A DNA stretch of 64,000 nucleotides from Sphingomonas sp. (GCA_019635535.1 JAHBZH010000001.1:62001-126000); one strand, 5' to 3'. Positions 43,832-53,242 are shown, numbered from the stretch's first letter. Notes: generated by a model not told the origin, from the letters alone. Program-made: numbers and translations.

Positions 43832-44257
43832 TCAATGCTGGTGCCGGCGCGCGGCGACCGTGACGATGAACGCGATCGACCAGCCGAGCAGTACGATGCC
43901 GTTGATGCCCTCGATCGCGGCTACGAGACGCCAGCCGGACGCGATGCCCTCATCGTCATAGCCGACCGTCCCGTAGGTGATCGTCGAGAAATAGAGCGAC
44001 GTGTGCAGATCGGGCAGGGCGCCGACCAACCAATACAGGAAGGCATAGCACCAGATTTCTATGCCGTGCAGCGCGAACAGGCCTAGAACGAGGAACAAGG
44101 CCAATATCATGCCGCGCGGCGAGAGAGGCTGCACCGGGATATCGCCGGCGTGCATCGCTTCCAGCCGCAGCGCGCGGCTGAGCGCATAGAGCCCGAGCGC
44201 ATGGATGAACGCCGTCAGCAGCACCATGAAGGTTGCGACGGCGAGCTCCTCGATCAT
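43832..44257 (-). CDS. Small two-pore-helix ion channel (potassium-channel-like)
   Basis: A 141-residue membrane protein with three or four helices. Near residue 95 a pore-loop sequence reads STITYGTVGYDD, matching the TVGYGD potassium selectivity filter except that the last Gly is Asp. The helix before it (about 50-75) and the helix after it (about 115-138) would line the pore. It has no voltage sensor, RCK domain or other regulatory part. The start is the ATG at 44255-44257 and the gene closely follows fumC, 8 nt on the same strand, so it could be co-transcribed. Confidence 0.68.
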   Translation of the reverse strand: MIEELAVATFMVLLTAFIHALGLYALSRALRLEAMHAGDIPVQPLSPRGMILALFLVLGLFALHGIEIWCYAFLYWLVGALPDLHTSLYFSTITYGTVGYDDEGIASGWRLVAAIEGINGIVLLGWSIAFIVTVAARRHQH

Positions 44258-44264
44258 CCTCTGC

Positions 44265-45662
44265 TCACCGCCCCAGCATGTTCTCCGGGATCACCACGCG
44301 ATCGAAGGTCGCCTCGTCGACCAGGCCCAGCTCGATCCCCGCCTGCTTGAGCGTCAGCCCTTTCTTGTGGGCGTGCTTGGCGATGTTGGCGGCATTGTCG
44401 TAGCCGATCTCGGGCGCCAGCGCCGTCACCAGCATCAGCGATTCGTTCATCAGGTCGGCGATCCGCGCCTCGTCCGCCTCCATGCCGTCCAGGCAACGCG
44501 CGGTGAAGCTCTCCATGCCGGTCGAGAGGATGTCGATCGAGCGCAGCACGTTGGCGCCGATCAGCGGCTTGAACACGTTCAATTCCATATGGCCCTGGAG
44601 GCCGCCGATCGTGACCGCGACATGATTGCCCATCACCTGCGCGCAGACCATGGTCAGGCTTTCCGCCTGCGTCGGATTGACCTTGCCCGGCATGATCGAG
44701 CTGCCCGGCTCGTTTTCGGGCAGCCGCAATTCGCCAAGGCCGCAGCGCGGACCGGAGCCGAGCAGGCGGATGTCGTTGGCGATCTTGGTCAGCGACACGG
44801 CGATGACGTTGAGCACGCCCGAAAGCTCGACCAGGGTGTCGTGGGTCGCCAGCGCCTCGAACTTGTTGGGCGCGGTGACGAAGGGCAGCCGCGTCAGGTT
44901 CGCGATCTCGGCGGCGAATTTCTCGCCGAAGCCCTTCGGCGCGTTGAGGCCGGTGCCGACCGCGGTGCCGCCCTGCGCGAGCTCATGCAGGCGCGGCAGC
45001 ACCGCCTCGACGCGGGCGATCCCCATCTCGACCTGATGGGCATAGCCGGAAAATTCCTGGCCCAGGGTCAGCGGCGTCGCGTCCTGGAGATGGGTGCGGC
45101 CGATCTTGACGATCCGGTCCCACCCTTCCGCCTGCTCCTTGAGCTTGCGGTGGATGACGCGCAGCGCCGGCAGCAACCGCTGGTGGACGGCGCGCGCGGC
45201 GGCGACATGCATCGCGGTCGGGAAACTGTCGTTGGACGATTGGCCCTTGTTGACATGATCGTTCGGATGGACGGGCGACTTGCCGCCGCGCTGGCCGGTG
45301 AGGATCTCGTTGGCGCGGCCGGCCACCACTTCGTTGGCGTTCATGTTGGACTGGGTGCCCGAGCCGGTCTGCCAGATGACGAGCGGGAACTGGTCGTCAT
45401 GCTCGCCGGCGGCGACCTCGCCGGCCGCCTGCTGGATCGCCTCGGCAAGGCCGGCGTCGAGCCCGCCCTCGCGCGCGTTCACCCGCGCCGCGGCCTGCTT
45501 CACGAAGCCGAGCGCGTGGACGATCTCGATCGGCATCCGCTCCTGTGGCCCGAACGGGAAGTTCTCGATCGACCGCTGTGTCTGTGCGCCCCAATAGGCA
45601 TCGGCCGCGACCTCGATGGGGCCAAAGCTGTCGGTCTCGGTGCGTGTGTTGGCGACGTTCAT
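44265..45662 (-). CDS. fumC: Class II fumarate hydratase FumC
   Basis: A 465-residue iron-independent fumarase of the TCA cycle. The superfamily signature [11 protein letters not shown] lies around residue 320, with the earlier [13 protein letters not shown] segment and the [14 protein letters not shown] loop also present. Full length. ATG at 45660-45662. The gene is followed 7 nt later by the small channel gene; no [4Fe-4S] fumarase is in the window. Confidence 0.96.
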   Translation of the reverse strand: MNVANTRTETDSFGPIEVAADAYWGAQTQRSIENFPFGPQERMPIEIVHALGFVKQAAARVNAREGGLDAGLAEAIQQAAGEVAAGEHDDQFPLVIWQTGSGTQSNMNANEVVAGRANEILTGQRGGKSPVHPNDHVNKGQSSNDSFPTAMHVAAARAVHQRLLPALRVIHRKLKEQAEGWDRIVKIGRTHLQDATPLTLGQEFSGYAHQVEMGIARVEAVLPRLHELAQGGTAVGTGLNAPKGFGEKFAAEIANLTRLPFVTAPNKFEALATHDTLVELSGVLNVIAVSLTKIANDIRLLGSGPRCGLGELRLPENEPGSSIMPGKVNPTQAESLTMVCAQVMGNHVAVTIGGLQGHMELNVFKPLIGANVLRSIDILSTGMESFTARCLDGMEADEARIADLMNESLMLVTALAPEIGYDNAANIAKHAHKKGLTLKQAGIELGLVDEATFDRVVIPENMLGR

Positions 45663-45743
45663 CCTGTCCCCCTCGAAGCGACTCTTTGCCGCTCGTAAAG
45701 CGATCGCGCCGGGAGGTGAAGGGGGCGCGAATATGACGGGACG

Positions 45744-46589
45744 CTATTGCTCGCCGACCACCGCCGCAATCCATTCGGCATGATCGGCGACTCTCGTATA
45801 GGCCAAGGCGGGTTCGGCGACAGCGCAGCCAGTGCCGAGGCTGAGAATTCCGATCAGTCGATCGTCTCCGCCGGGGCGCGGCGCGACAAGCGGGCCGCCC
45901 GAATCCCCGACGCAGGCATCCACGGACGGCGCGCCGAAGCAAAGCTGGCGGCTGTCCTCGATCTTGCCGAAATCGGCGAGCGGCGTGCAGCGCGCGGGAT
46001 CGATCCGCCGCACCTGCGACTGACGCAGGCGATACGAGGTCTGCGAAGTCGGAGACCCGGATGCCGAAAGCGCATTGGCGGCCAGGCGGCCCTCGTAGAA
46101 GCTGCCGAAGCCCAGCGCCGTGGCGGCGGGCGCATCTCCGTCACGCAAGGTCGCCAGCGCGGCGACGAGGGGCCCCGCGATCGTATCCAGCCGAACCAGC
46201 GCGATATCGCTGTCCTGTGATGCGGGATCGTAGCCGGGATGGAGAATGACGCGGTCGATGCCGATCCGCGCCTCCTTGTCCAGCACGTCCAGGCGATCGC
46301 GTCCGACCACCGCCGACAGCCCGGCTTCGCCGATCCACTGTCCGTCCCGCGTGAAGAAGCAATGCGCCGCGGTGACGATCCAGCGCGGTGCGACCAGCGC
46401 GCCGCCGCAGAAGAAGACCGAATCCGCCTCCGCCCCGCGCGCGAGCGCCGCGACATAAGGATAGCGCACTGCGTCAGCCGGCGCGCCCGCGGGCTGGGCA
46501 TGGGCGGTGCCGGCCGACAGAGCGGCCGCGGCGAGAGCCGCCAGGCTCCGCCCGCTACTTCTTGCGGCTGAAATCCACCGAAACGACAT
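45744..46589 (-). CDS. Exported trypsin-like serine protease
   Basis: A 281-residue S1-family protease. The signal peptide covers about residues 1-31, ending at Ala-His-Ala-Gln. The catalytic His is in TAAHCF near residue 76, Asp in DIALVRLD near 124 and Ser in VGDSGGPLV near 229; disulfide Cys pairs flank each. Trypsin-like proteases of this compact kind are uncommon in bacteria and are usually secreted. The ATG at 46587-46589 is 35 nt inside the 3' end of sspB, so translation may be coupled. Confidence 0.88.
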   Translation of the reverse strand: MSFRWISAARSSGRSLAALAAAALSAGTAHAQPAGAPADAVRYPYVAALARGAEADSVFFCGGALVAPRWIVTAAHCFFTRDGQWIGEAGLSAVVGRDRLDVLDKEARIGIDRVILHPGYDPASQDSDIALVRLDTIAGPLVAALATLRDGDAPAATALGFGSFYEGRLAANALSASGSPTSQTSYRLRQSQVRRIDPARCTPLADFGKIEDSRQLCFGAPSVDACVGDSGGPLVAPRPGGDDRLIGILSLGTGCAVAEPALAYTRVADHAEWIAAVVGEQ

Positions 46590-47037
46590 TGGAGCCGTCC
46601 TCGACAGGCTCGGCGGCCGGGGGATCGTTCTCGGCCTGATCGTGCTCCTCGAAGCCCGATTCCTCCGCCTGCGCCTGGAACTGGAGCGCGAAATTGACCG
46701 CCGGATCGACGAAGCCGGTGATCGCCGAGAAGGGGATGACGAGCCGTGCCGGCGACTGGTTGAAGCTGAGGCCGACCTCGAACCCGTCCTCGCGCACTTT
46801 CAGGTCCCAGAAGCGGTTCTGGATGACGATCGTCATCTCGTCCGGGAATCGCTCGGTCAGGTGCTTCGGGATATCGACGCCGGCGGCGGCGGTCTTGAAG
46901 GTGATGTAGAAATGATGCTCGCCCGGTAATTGCCCGGTCGCCTCGATCTCGCCCAGCACCCGCCCGACGACCGCGCGCAGGGCTTCCTGGACGATCTCGT
47001 CATACGGAATCAGGCTGTCGGGCGTCTCGTCGCTCAT
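46555..47037 (-). CDS. sspB: SspB-like ClpXP adaptor (alphaproteobacterial type)
   Basis: A 160-residue adaptor that delivers ssrA-tagged proteins to ClpXP. The opening SLIPYDEIVQEALRAVVGRVL, the HHFYITFKTAAAGVDIP strand and the MTIVIQNRFWDLKV segment match the SspB-alpha family, and the C-terminal acidic tail ends in a VVSVDFSRKK motif, which is the ClpX-binding peptide of SspB. The start at the ATG at 47035-47037 fits; an earlier ATG at 47073 would add 12 residues not typical of the family. Confidence 0.93.
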   Translation of the reverse strand: MSDETPDSLIPYDEIVQEALRAVVGRVLGEIEATGQLPGEHHFYITFKTAAAGVDIPKHLTERFPDEMTIVIQNRFWDLKVREDGFEVGLSFNQSPARLVIPFSAITGFVDPAVNFALQFQAQAEESGFEEHDQAENDPPAAEPVEDGSNVVSVDFSRKK

Positions 47038-47126
47038 CAGGGCGACTCGTAACGCGCGGGACATGAGGGTCAAGCGCGTTGCTCGCGCCGCCCCGCGCGC
47101 TTATCCGCTTGGCGAGGAGGACCGCC

Positions 47127-47504
47127 ATGCCGATCGACGCCACTTTGCCCTATGACGACGCCAACATCTTCGCCCGCATCCTGCGCGGGGAAATACCGGC
47201 GAAGCGGGTGTACGAGGACGAATTCGCCCTCGCCTTCCACGACATCAATCCGCAGGCGCCCACCCATATCCTGGTGATTCCGAAGGGCGCCTATGTCTCC
47301 TGGGACGATTTTTCCGAGCGCGCCCCGGCCGAGGAAATCGCCGGCTTCGTCCGCGCGGTGGGGAAGGTGGCGCGCGATGCCGGCCTGGTCGCGCCGGGCT
47401 ACCGCCTGCTCGCCAATGTCGGCCCCGACAGCGGACAGGAGGTGCCGCATCTGCACGTCCATCTCTTCGGCGGGCGCGGCCTGGGCCCGATGCTGGCCGG
47501 ATAG
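47127..47504 (+). CDS. HIT-family (HINT-type) nucleotide-binding hydrolase
   Basis: A 125-residue histidine-triad protein close to HINT in length. The HxHxH motif is His108-Leu-His110-Val-His112, and the IFARILRGEIPAK opening and NINPQAPTHILVIPK-like strand are family standards. It hydrolyses adenosine phosphoramidate-type substrates in vitro; the physiological substrate is unclear. GGAGGA 6 nt before the ATG supports the start. Divergent from sspB. Confidence 0.92.
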   Translation: MPIDATLPYDDANIFARILRGEIPAKRVYEDEFALAFHDINPQAPTHILVIPKGAYVSWDDFSERAPAEEIAGFVRAVGKVARDAGLVAPGYRLLANVGPDSGQEVPHLHVHLFGGRGLGPMLAG

Positions 47505-47532
47505 GCCCGCGCCGCGATTCCTATTCGATTGC

Positions 47533-47690
47533 AATGTAGGATTTCTTCTGCGCGAGTCCCGGAATGGATCGCGCCGCTTTTCCCGTCGTCCCGCCTTGTT
47601 CCCGCCCGGATCGGCAAACGTCGCCTTGCGGGCTTCGCGGGGAGGGGCGTCGGTCCCCGACGTGGCGTCAGGTTCGTCAACTTCCGCGCC
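47533..47690. repeat. Interspersed repeat copy 1 (shares ends with 54543-54702)
   Basis: A stretch whose right part (cgacgtggcgtcaggtt, gtcaacttccgcg) matches the reverse complement of 54545-54575 at 30 of 31 positions, and whose left end (aatgtaggatttcttctg, 47533-47550) matches 54678-54695 in 15 or more of 18 positions. The middle is not conserved. It fills the 304-nt gap between the HIT gene and the permease; no gene is supported there. Confidence 0.7.
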
Positions 47691-47808
47691 CGCTTCCCGC
47701 GCGACAACATGAGCCGATTATGAGGCTTGCGGCGACGGATTTAGCGGTTAGGCTCCGCGCCAAACATAAAGGAGCGGCCAAGGGAGCCGCAGGTTCAGGG
47801 GAAATTCC

Positions 47809-49386
47809 ATGATCTTAGGGCGCGTTAAGCCACTCGACGCCATTCTTGCCACCGCCGAAAAAAAATCGCTGCATCGCTCGCTGGGGCCGATTCAGCTCAT
47901 CCTGTTCGGCGTTGGCTGCATCATCGGCACCGGCATTTTCGTGCTGACCGCGGTCGGCGCGCAGAAAGCCGGCCCCGGCCTGATGATCGCCTTCATGGTC
48001 GCCGGCGCGGTGTGCGTCGTCGCCGCGCTCTGCTATTCCGAGATCGCCTCGATGGTCCCCGTCGCCGGCTCGGCTTACACCTATACATATGGCGCGTTGG
48101 GCGAGCTGCTCGCCTGGACGGTCGGCTGGGGTCTGATCCTCGAATATGCCGTCGCGGCCAGCGCGGTCTCGGTTGGCTGGTCGGGCTATTTCGTCGGAAC
48201 GATGGACCAGTTTCTGGGGATACAGGTCCCCGCCGCTTTGGCCGCCGGGCCGGCGGCGCTGGGTGGCTCGCCGGACGGCTTGATCAACCTGCCCGCCGTC
48301 TTCATCGCCGGTCTCATCACCTGGCTGCTGATGATCGGCACCACCGAATCCGCGCGCGTCAACGCCGTGCTGGTGGCGATCAAGATCATCACCCTCACCG
48401 CCTTCATCGCGCTGACCCTGCCGGCGGTCGAGATGGAGAATTTCAATCCCTTCCTGCCGGCCGGCATGTTCGGCGGCTTCGGATCGGGTATCGGCGTGGT
48501 CGGCGCGGCCGCGACGATCTTCTTCGCCTATGTCGGCTTCGACGCGGTCTCGACTGCGGCGGAGGAAACCAAGAATCCGCAGCGTAACGTACCGATCGGC
48601 CTGATCGGCTCGCTGCTCGTTTGCACGATCTTCTACATCCTGGTCGCCGCCGGCGCGATCGGCTCGCTCGGCGGCCAGCCGATCATGGGCCCGAACGGCG
48701 TTCCGTTCCCGGCGGGTTCCGAGGCGCTGGCCCTGCAATGCGCGATGCCGGAATACAGCCAGATGCTGGTCTGCTCGAACGAGGCGCTGGCGCATGTGTT
48801 GCGCCAGATCGGCTTCTCGGGCTTCGGCAACCTGCTCGGCATCGCCGTCTTTGTCTCGATGCCCTCGGTCATCCTGATCCTGTTGTTCGGCCAGACGCGC
48901 ATCTTCTTCGTGATGTCGCGCGACGGCCTGTTGCCGGAGAAGCTGTCGACCGTGCATCCGAAGTGGAAGACGCCGTATATCGTCACTGCGATCACCGGCG
49001 GTGTCGTGGCCTTCGCCGCGGCTTTCCTGCCGGTCGGCCAGCTCGCCGACATCGCCAATGCCGGCACGCTCTACGCCTTCTTCATGGTGGCGATCGTCGT
49101 GATGGTGCTGCGCCGCACGGATCCGGCCCGGCACCGGCCGTTCCGCACGCCGGCCATCTGGCTGATCGGGCCGCTGACCATCGCGGGCTGCCTGTTCCTG
49201 TTCCTCAACCTGCCGTTCAAGGCGATGTTGGTGCTGCCGATCTGGACCGCGATCGGTCTCGTCGTCTATTTCCTCTACAGCTACCGCAACAGCCATCTCG
49301 GCCGCGGCCTGGTCGAGGTGCACGAATCGGAGATTCAGGACATCGAGCCCGGCATCCCCGGCGTGGACGACGCCGACCGGAACTGA
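47809..49386 (+). CDS. APC-family amino acid permease
   Basis: A 525-residue transporter of the amino acid-polyamine-organocation superfamily with about twelve helices. The GVGCIIGTGIFVLTAVGA segment near residue 40 is the substrate-binding GxIxGTGIF motif, and the FFAYVGFDAVSTAAEET segment near 245 is the family hallmark of cationic or broad amino acid permeases. ATG at 47809. A clear intrinsic terminator follows 24 nt after the stop. Substrate is not resolved. Confidence 0.88.
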   Translation: MILGRVKPLDAILATAEKKSLHRSLGPIQLILFGVGCIIGTGIFVLTAVGAQKAGPGLMIAFMVAGAVCVVAALCYSEIASMVPVAGSAYTYTYGALGELLAWTVGWGLILEYAVAASAVSVGWSGYFVGTMDQFLGIQVPAALAAGPAALGGSPDGLINLPAVFIAGLITWLLMIGTTESARVNAVLVAIKIITLTAFIALTLPAVEMENFNPFLPAGMFGGFGSGIGVVGAAATIFFAYVGFDAVSTAAEETKNPQRNVPIGLIGSLLVCTIFYILVAAGAIGSLGGQPIMGPNGVPFPAGSEALALQCAMPEYSQMLVCSNEALAHVLRQIGFSGFGNLLGIAVFVSMPSVILILLFGQTRIFFVMSRDGLLPEKLSTVHPKWKTPYIVTAITGGVVAFAAAFLPVGQLADIANAGTLYAFFMVAIVVMVLRRTDPARHRPFRTPAIWLIGPLTIAGCLFLFLNLPFKAMLVLPIWTAIGLVVYFLYSYRNSHLGRGLVEVHESEIQDIEPGIPGVDDADRN

Positions 49387-49410
49387 GGCCCGGCCTCAAG
49401 GCAAAAGAAA

Positions 49411-49435
49411 GGGGAGGCCGAGGCCTCCCCTTTTT
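49411..49435. terminator. Intrinsic terminator after the permease gene
   Basis: An 8-bp perfect stem (ggggaggc at 49411-49418, gcctcccc at 49423-49430) with a cgag loop is followed by five T residues at 49431-49435, and preceded by an A-rich run. It lies between the permease and the convergent kinase gene and could serve both strands. Confidence 0.85.
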
Positions 49436-49458
49436 CGTTCCGGGATTGGCGTGGGGCG

Positions 49459-50454
49459 TCAGCCGAGCCGGGCCGCGACGAGCGCCTTCAGGTCCGCTTC
49501 GGGCCGCGCGCCGTAATGCGAGATCACTTCGGCGGCCGCGATCGCGCCGATGCGCAGCGAATCTTCGAGGTTCCAGCCCCGCATGTGGCCGAACAGGAAG
49601 CCGGCGGCGAACAGGTCGCCCGCGCCGGTCGTGTCCACCACCTTGGCCACCGGTTCGGCCGCGACCTCGGCCCGCTCGGCGCCGGCGAGGGCGATCGCGC
49701 CCTTCTCGGAACGGGTGACGACGAGAATCTCCACCTTGTCCTTCACCGCCGCGACAGCGGTCTCGAAATGGGCGACGGCGGCGAGCGACTGGATCTCCGC
49801 CTCGTTAGCGAAGAGGATGTCGATGCGGCCTTCGTCCAGCAGCGTGTTGAAGCCGTCGCGATGGCGATCGATGCAGAAGGTGTCGGACAGGGTGAACGCG
49901 ACCTTCCGGCCGGCGCGCCGCGCCACGTCGATCGCCTTCACCATCGCGTAGCGCGGCGCCTCGGGATCCCAGAGATAGCCTTCCAGATAGAGCACGCCCG
50001 CGTCGGCGATCTGCGCCTCGTCAAGCGCGGCGGCCGGCAGGAGCTGGGCAGCGCCCAGAAAGGTGTTCATCGTGCGGTGCGCGTCGGGCGTCACCAATAC
50101 CATCGAGCGCGCCGTCGGCTCGCCCAGATCGGCGGCCGGGGTGGTGAATTCGACGCCGGTGGCGGTGAGGTCGTGACGGTAGAATTCGCCGAGCTGATCC
50201 GGCGCCACCTGGCCGATGAAGCCGGCCTTGCCGCCAAGCGCCGCGATCCCCGCCGCCGTATTGCCGGCCGAACCGCCGCTCATCTCGCGCGCCGGGCCCA
50301 TATGATCGTAAAGCCGGGTCGCCTCCTCGGCGTCGATCAGCCGCATCATCCCCTTGGTCAGCCCCTCACGCGCCAGAAAGGCATCGTCGCAATCGGCGAT
50401 GATGTCGACGATGGCGTTGCCGATGCACAGCACGTCGAGGCGGGTTCCGGTCAT
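49459..50454 (-). CDS. PfkB-family sugar/adenosine kinase
   Basis: A 331-residue ribokinase-family enzyme. The Gly-rich GGSAGNTAAGIAALGG segment near residue 55 and the C-terminal DTTGAGDLFAAGFLFG (Asp the catalytic base) near 275 are the two PfkB signatures. Adenosine kinase is the closest alphaproteobacterial match by length and the early TRLDVLCIGNAIVDI segment. ATG at 50452-50454 preferred over one 42 nt upstream. The stop is 23 nt from the terminator of the permease. Confidence 0.86.
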   Translation of the reverse strand: MTGTRLDVLCIGNAIVDIIADCDDAFLAREGLTKGMMRLIDAEEATRLYDHMGPAREMSGGSAGNTAAGIAALGGKAGFIGQVAPDQLGEFYRHDLTATGVEFTTPAADLGEPTARSMVLVTPDAHRTMNTFLGAAQLLPAAALDEAQIADAGVLYLEGYLWDPEAPRYAMVKAIDVARRAGRKVAFTLSDTFCIDRHRDGFNTLLDEGRIDILFANEAEIQSLAAVAHFETAVAAVKDKVEILVVTRSEKGAIALAGAERAEVAAEPVAKVVDTTGAGDLFAAGFLFGHMRGWNLEDSLRIGAIAAAEVISHYGARPEADLKALVAARLG

Positions 50455-50632
50455 TGGGCGCTCCTGGCGGGAAAGCGAGCGCCCTAGGGCGTACACTCAT
50501 GATTGGCAACGGCCAGGATCGTTGGAGGCAGGCCGGATCGCGCCGGTTTCATGCTGGATTCATCTTCTCCTGGCCAGAGGGTTGCCCGGGGAGGGCGCCA
50601 GAACCGAACTGCAACAGCGCCGGAGCCGTGTC

Positions 50633-51688
50633 ATGAGTATCGAGACCCTCACGCCATTTATCGCCAATCCGGAATTCGCGGCGGCGGCGGACACCGTTCG
50701 CGGCGTCTTCGGCAAACTGTTTTCGCGTTTCCACTGGACATCCTTACTTTCGGCGACGTTGATCGCGTTCGGTGTGTGGGCGTGGCGTGCACGATCGGAA
50801 CCTGCGGTGCGCGCGCAGGGCTTCCTGGGTTTCTTGTTTCCCAGGGATGTGTGGCTGCATCGCTCGGCGCTGCTCGACTATCGCTTCGTGCTGTTCGACA
50901 AGGTGGCGCTGGGCGTGCTGGTCGGCCTGGTCGCGATCCTGGCCTCGCCCCAGCATGTCGAGGCGGTGGCGAAGGGTGGGCGCTGGGCGGCGGACAATGC
51001 CGCGCAGGCGAGCCTAAGCGTGGTCATCGCCTATACGGTCGCCCTGCTCTTCGCCGAGGACTTCTTCCGCTACTGGGCGCACCGGCTGATGCACTGGAGC
51101 CCGTTCCTGTGGCAGTTCCACAAGGTCCACCACAGCTCCGAGACGCTGGTGCCGGTTTCGCAGCTGCGCAACCATCCGGTCAACGGCCTGGTCAATCTCG
51201 GCCGCAGCCTGATCGCCGTGCCGATCGTCACCGGCGCCTTCCTCATCGCCTTCCCCGGCCAGCTCACCGTCATGTCGATCCTGGGCATCAATGCCGGCCG
51301 CTTCGCCTTCGACATGCTGGGCGCCCAGCTGCGTCACAGCCATATCTGGGTCGCCTTCCCGCAATGGCTGTCGCGCCTCGTCATCAGCCCGGCCATGCAC
51401 CAGATCCACCACAGCCGCGCCGAAAAGCACTGGGACCGCAATTTCGGGTCGCAATTCGCTTTGTGGGACTGGCTGTTCGGGACGATCTACGTGCCCAAGG
51501 AGCGCGAGGACCTCTCCTTCGGCATCGACAAGCGCGACACCGAGCGCATGCGGACCGTCGCCTCGCTCTACATCGTTCCGTTCAAGGATGCGTGGAATGT
51601 GGTGAGGGCGCGACGGCGGGACAAAGCCATCGTCGCGCGCCGGAGCAAGCCGCCCCTGCGGGAGCTGACCCGGCGCCACGCCGCCTGA
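50633..51688 (+). CDS. Sterol desaturase/fatty acid hydroxylase superfamily membrane oxygenase
   Basis: A 351-residue di-iron membrane protein. Three histidine clusters typical of the superfamily are visible: HRLMH near residue 153, HKVHH near residue 165, and HQIHH near 255, with HSH near 235 between them. Several hydrophobic segments precede the cluster region. In bacteria these often hydroxylate or desaturate lipids or carotenoids; the substrate is undetermined. The ATG at 50633 fits a GGAG site at 50622-50625. Confidence 0.88.
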   Translation: MSIETLTPFIANPEFAAAADTVRGVFGKLFSRFHWTSLLSATLIAFGVWAWRARSEPAVRAQGFLGFLFPRDVWLHRSALLDYRFVLFDKVALGVLVGLVAILASPQHVEAVAKGGRWAADNAAQASLSVVIAYTVALLFAEDFFRYWAHRLMHWSPFLWQFHKVHHSSETLVPVSQLRNHPVNGLVNLGRSLIAVPIVTGAFLIAFPGQLTVMSILGINAGRFAFDMLGAQLRHSHIWVAFPQWLSRLVISPAMHQIHHSRAEKHWDRNFGSQFALWDWLFGTIYVPKEREDLSFGIDKRDTERMRTVASLYIVPFKDAWNVVRARRRDKAIVARRSKPPLRELTRRHAA

Positions 51689-51733
51689 TCGGCCATTGAC
51701 GCCGGCCATCGCCGGTCCGCATAGCGTGGGGCG

Positions 51734-53212
51734 ATGCCGCCTCTCGCCCTCGCCTTTCTCGCCGGCCTCGTCTCGGCGCTCGGCTTCGCGCCGGTGGAGT
51801 TCTGGCCGCTCACGCTCGTCGCCTTCGCCGGCCTGCTGTGGCTGATCGACGATGCGCCGAGCCTGCGTTCCGCGCTGGCGCGGGGCTGGTGGTTCGGCTT
51901 CGGTCAGTTCGTGCTGGGCCTGAACTGGATCGCGACCGCTTTCACCTATCAGGCGGCGATGCCGGCCTGGCTCGGCTGGCTCGCCGTGCCTTTGCTGTCG
52001 CTCTATCTCGCGATCTTCCCTGCGGCGGCGGCCGGCCTCGCCTGGCGCTGGGGACGCGCTGGCCCGCTGACGCTGACGCTCATCCTCGCCGCCGCCTGGA
52101 TCGTCACCGAATGGCTGCGCGCTACAATGTTCACCGGTTTCGCATGGAATCCGGTGGCGGTGGCGCTGATGCCGAGCGGGCTGGCGGGACTGGCGCGGTG
52201 GATCGGCACTTATGGACTGTCCGGTGTCGCGGTGCTCATGGGCGGGGCCTTCCTCCTCGTCCTGCGCGGCGCCAGGACCGCCGGGGCGATCGCTATGCTG
52301 GCCGTAATCGGCGGCGGCACCTTGGCCTGGATGGCGGTCCCGGCTCTGTCCGGCGCCGGCCCGCTGATCCGCGTCGTCCAGCCCGATATCGGCCAGCAGA
52401 ACAAGTGGGATCCGAATTTCGAGGCCGAGAATTTCCGCCGGCTCGCGCGGCTGACCGGGGAGCCGTCCGACACGCCGCGCCTCATCCTGTGGCCGGAGGC
52501 GGCGACGCCCGATTATCTCTCCGTCCAGTCGCGCGCGCGCCAGCGCATCGCCGCGTTGATGGGGCCGGACGACATGATGCTGCTCGGCGGGGTCGAGCTG
52601 GTCTTCGGCGACGACGGCTATGCCACCGCCGCCTATAACAGCCTCTTCATGATCGACCCGCAGGGCCGGTTGGGGCCGCGCTACGACAAGGCGCATCTCG
52701 TGCCCTATGGCGAATATCTGCCGATGCGCCCGTTCCTCTCCGCGCTCGGGCTCAGCCGGCTGGCGCCGGGCGATCTCGATTTCCATGCCGGGCCGGGACC
52801 GCGTACGCTGGCCGTGCCCGGCTTCGCCCGCGCCGGCATCCAGATCTGCTACGAGATCGTCTTTTCCGGCCAGGTCGCGGATCGCGCCGACCGGCCGGAC
52901 TTCATCTTCAATCCCTCCAACGACGCCTGGTTCGGCGCCTGGGGTCCGCCCCAGCATCTGGCCCAGGCGCGGCTGCGGGCGATCGAGGAGGGCCTGCCGG
53001 TGGTCCGCGCGACGCCGACCGGCATTTCGGCGGTGATCGACGCGCATGGCCGGGTGCTGGAGAGCATTCCCTCGGGCGCCGGCGTGATCGACACGCACCT
53101 GCCAGGGGCGGCGCTCCCCACCCTCTTCGCCCGCTTCGGCAACGCCCTCCCCCTCGCCTTCGCGCTGTTGCTCGTCGCAGGGGCGATTGCCCTGCGCCGT
53201 AAGGCGCGCTAG
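51734..53212 (+). CDS. lnt: Apolipoprotein N-acyltransferase Lnt
   Basis: A 492-residue membrane enzyme that N-acylates the Cys of lipoproteins, the last step of lipoprotein maturation. An N-terminal membrane domain of about seven helices is followed by a nitrilase-like domain with the catalytic triad: Glu in ILWPEAATPDYL near residue 255, Lys in YDKAHLVPYGEYLP near 320 and Cys in IQICYEIVFSG near 375. Full length. Its partner Lgt is at 28359-29252. ATG at 51734. Confidence 0.94.
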   Translation: MPPLALAFLAGLVSALGFAPVEFWPLTLVAFAGLLWLIDDAPSLRSALARGWWFGFGQFVLGLNWIATAFTYQAAMPAWLGWLAVPLLSLYLAIFPAAAAGLAWRWGRAGPLTLTLILAAAWIVTEWLRATMFTGFAWNPVAVALMPSGLAGLARWIGTYGLSGVAVLMGGAFLLVLRGARTAGAIAMLAVIGGGTLAWMAVPALSGAGPLIRVVQPDIGQQNKWDPNFEAENFRRLARLTGEPSDTPRLILWPEAATPDYLSVQSRARQRIAALMGPDDMMLLGGVELVFGDDGYATAAYNSLFMIDPQGRLGPRYDKAHLVPYGEYLPMRPFLSALGLSRLAPGDLDFHAGPGPRTLAVPGFARAGIQICYEIVFSGQVADRADRPDFIFNPSNDAWFGAWGPPQHLAQARLRAIEEGLPVVRATPTGISAVIDAHGRVLESIPSGAGVIDTHLPGAALPTLFARFGNALPLAFALLLVAGAIALRRKAR

Positions 53213-53226
53213 GAAGCGCGCCGCAC

Positions 53227-53242
53227 ATAAGGATATCTTTAT
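53227..53242. promoter_or_regulatory. Palindrome upstream of metK, possible methionine/SAM-regulator site
   Basis: ATAAGGATATCTTTAT is a 16-bp palindrome with one mismatch, centred on GATATC, 40 nt before the metK ATG. The leader (about 69 nt from the lnt stop) is too short for a large SAM riboswitch. An ArsR/SahR-type repressor site is one candidate, but I have no regulator gene in the window to link it to. Confidence 0.4.

Noticed and set aside
47815-49323. A 502-codon minus-strand open frame
   Set aside because: Exactly antisense to the APC permease gene, with His/Asp/Arg/Gln-rich low-complexity translation and no family match.
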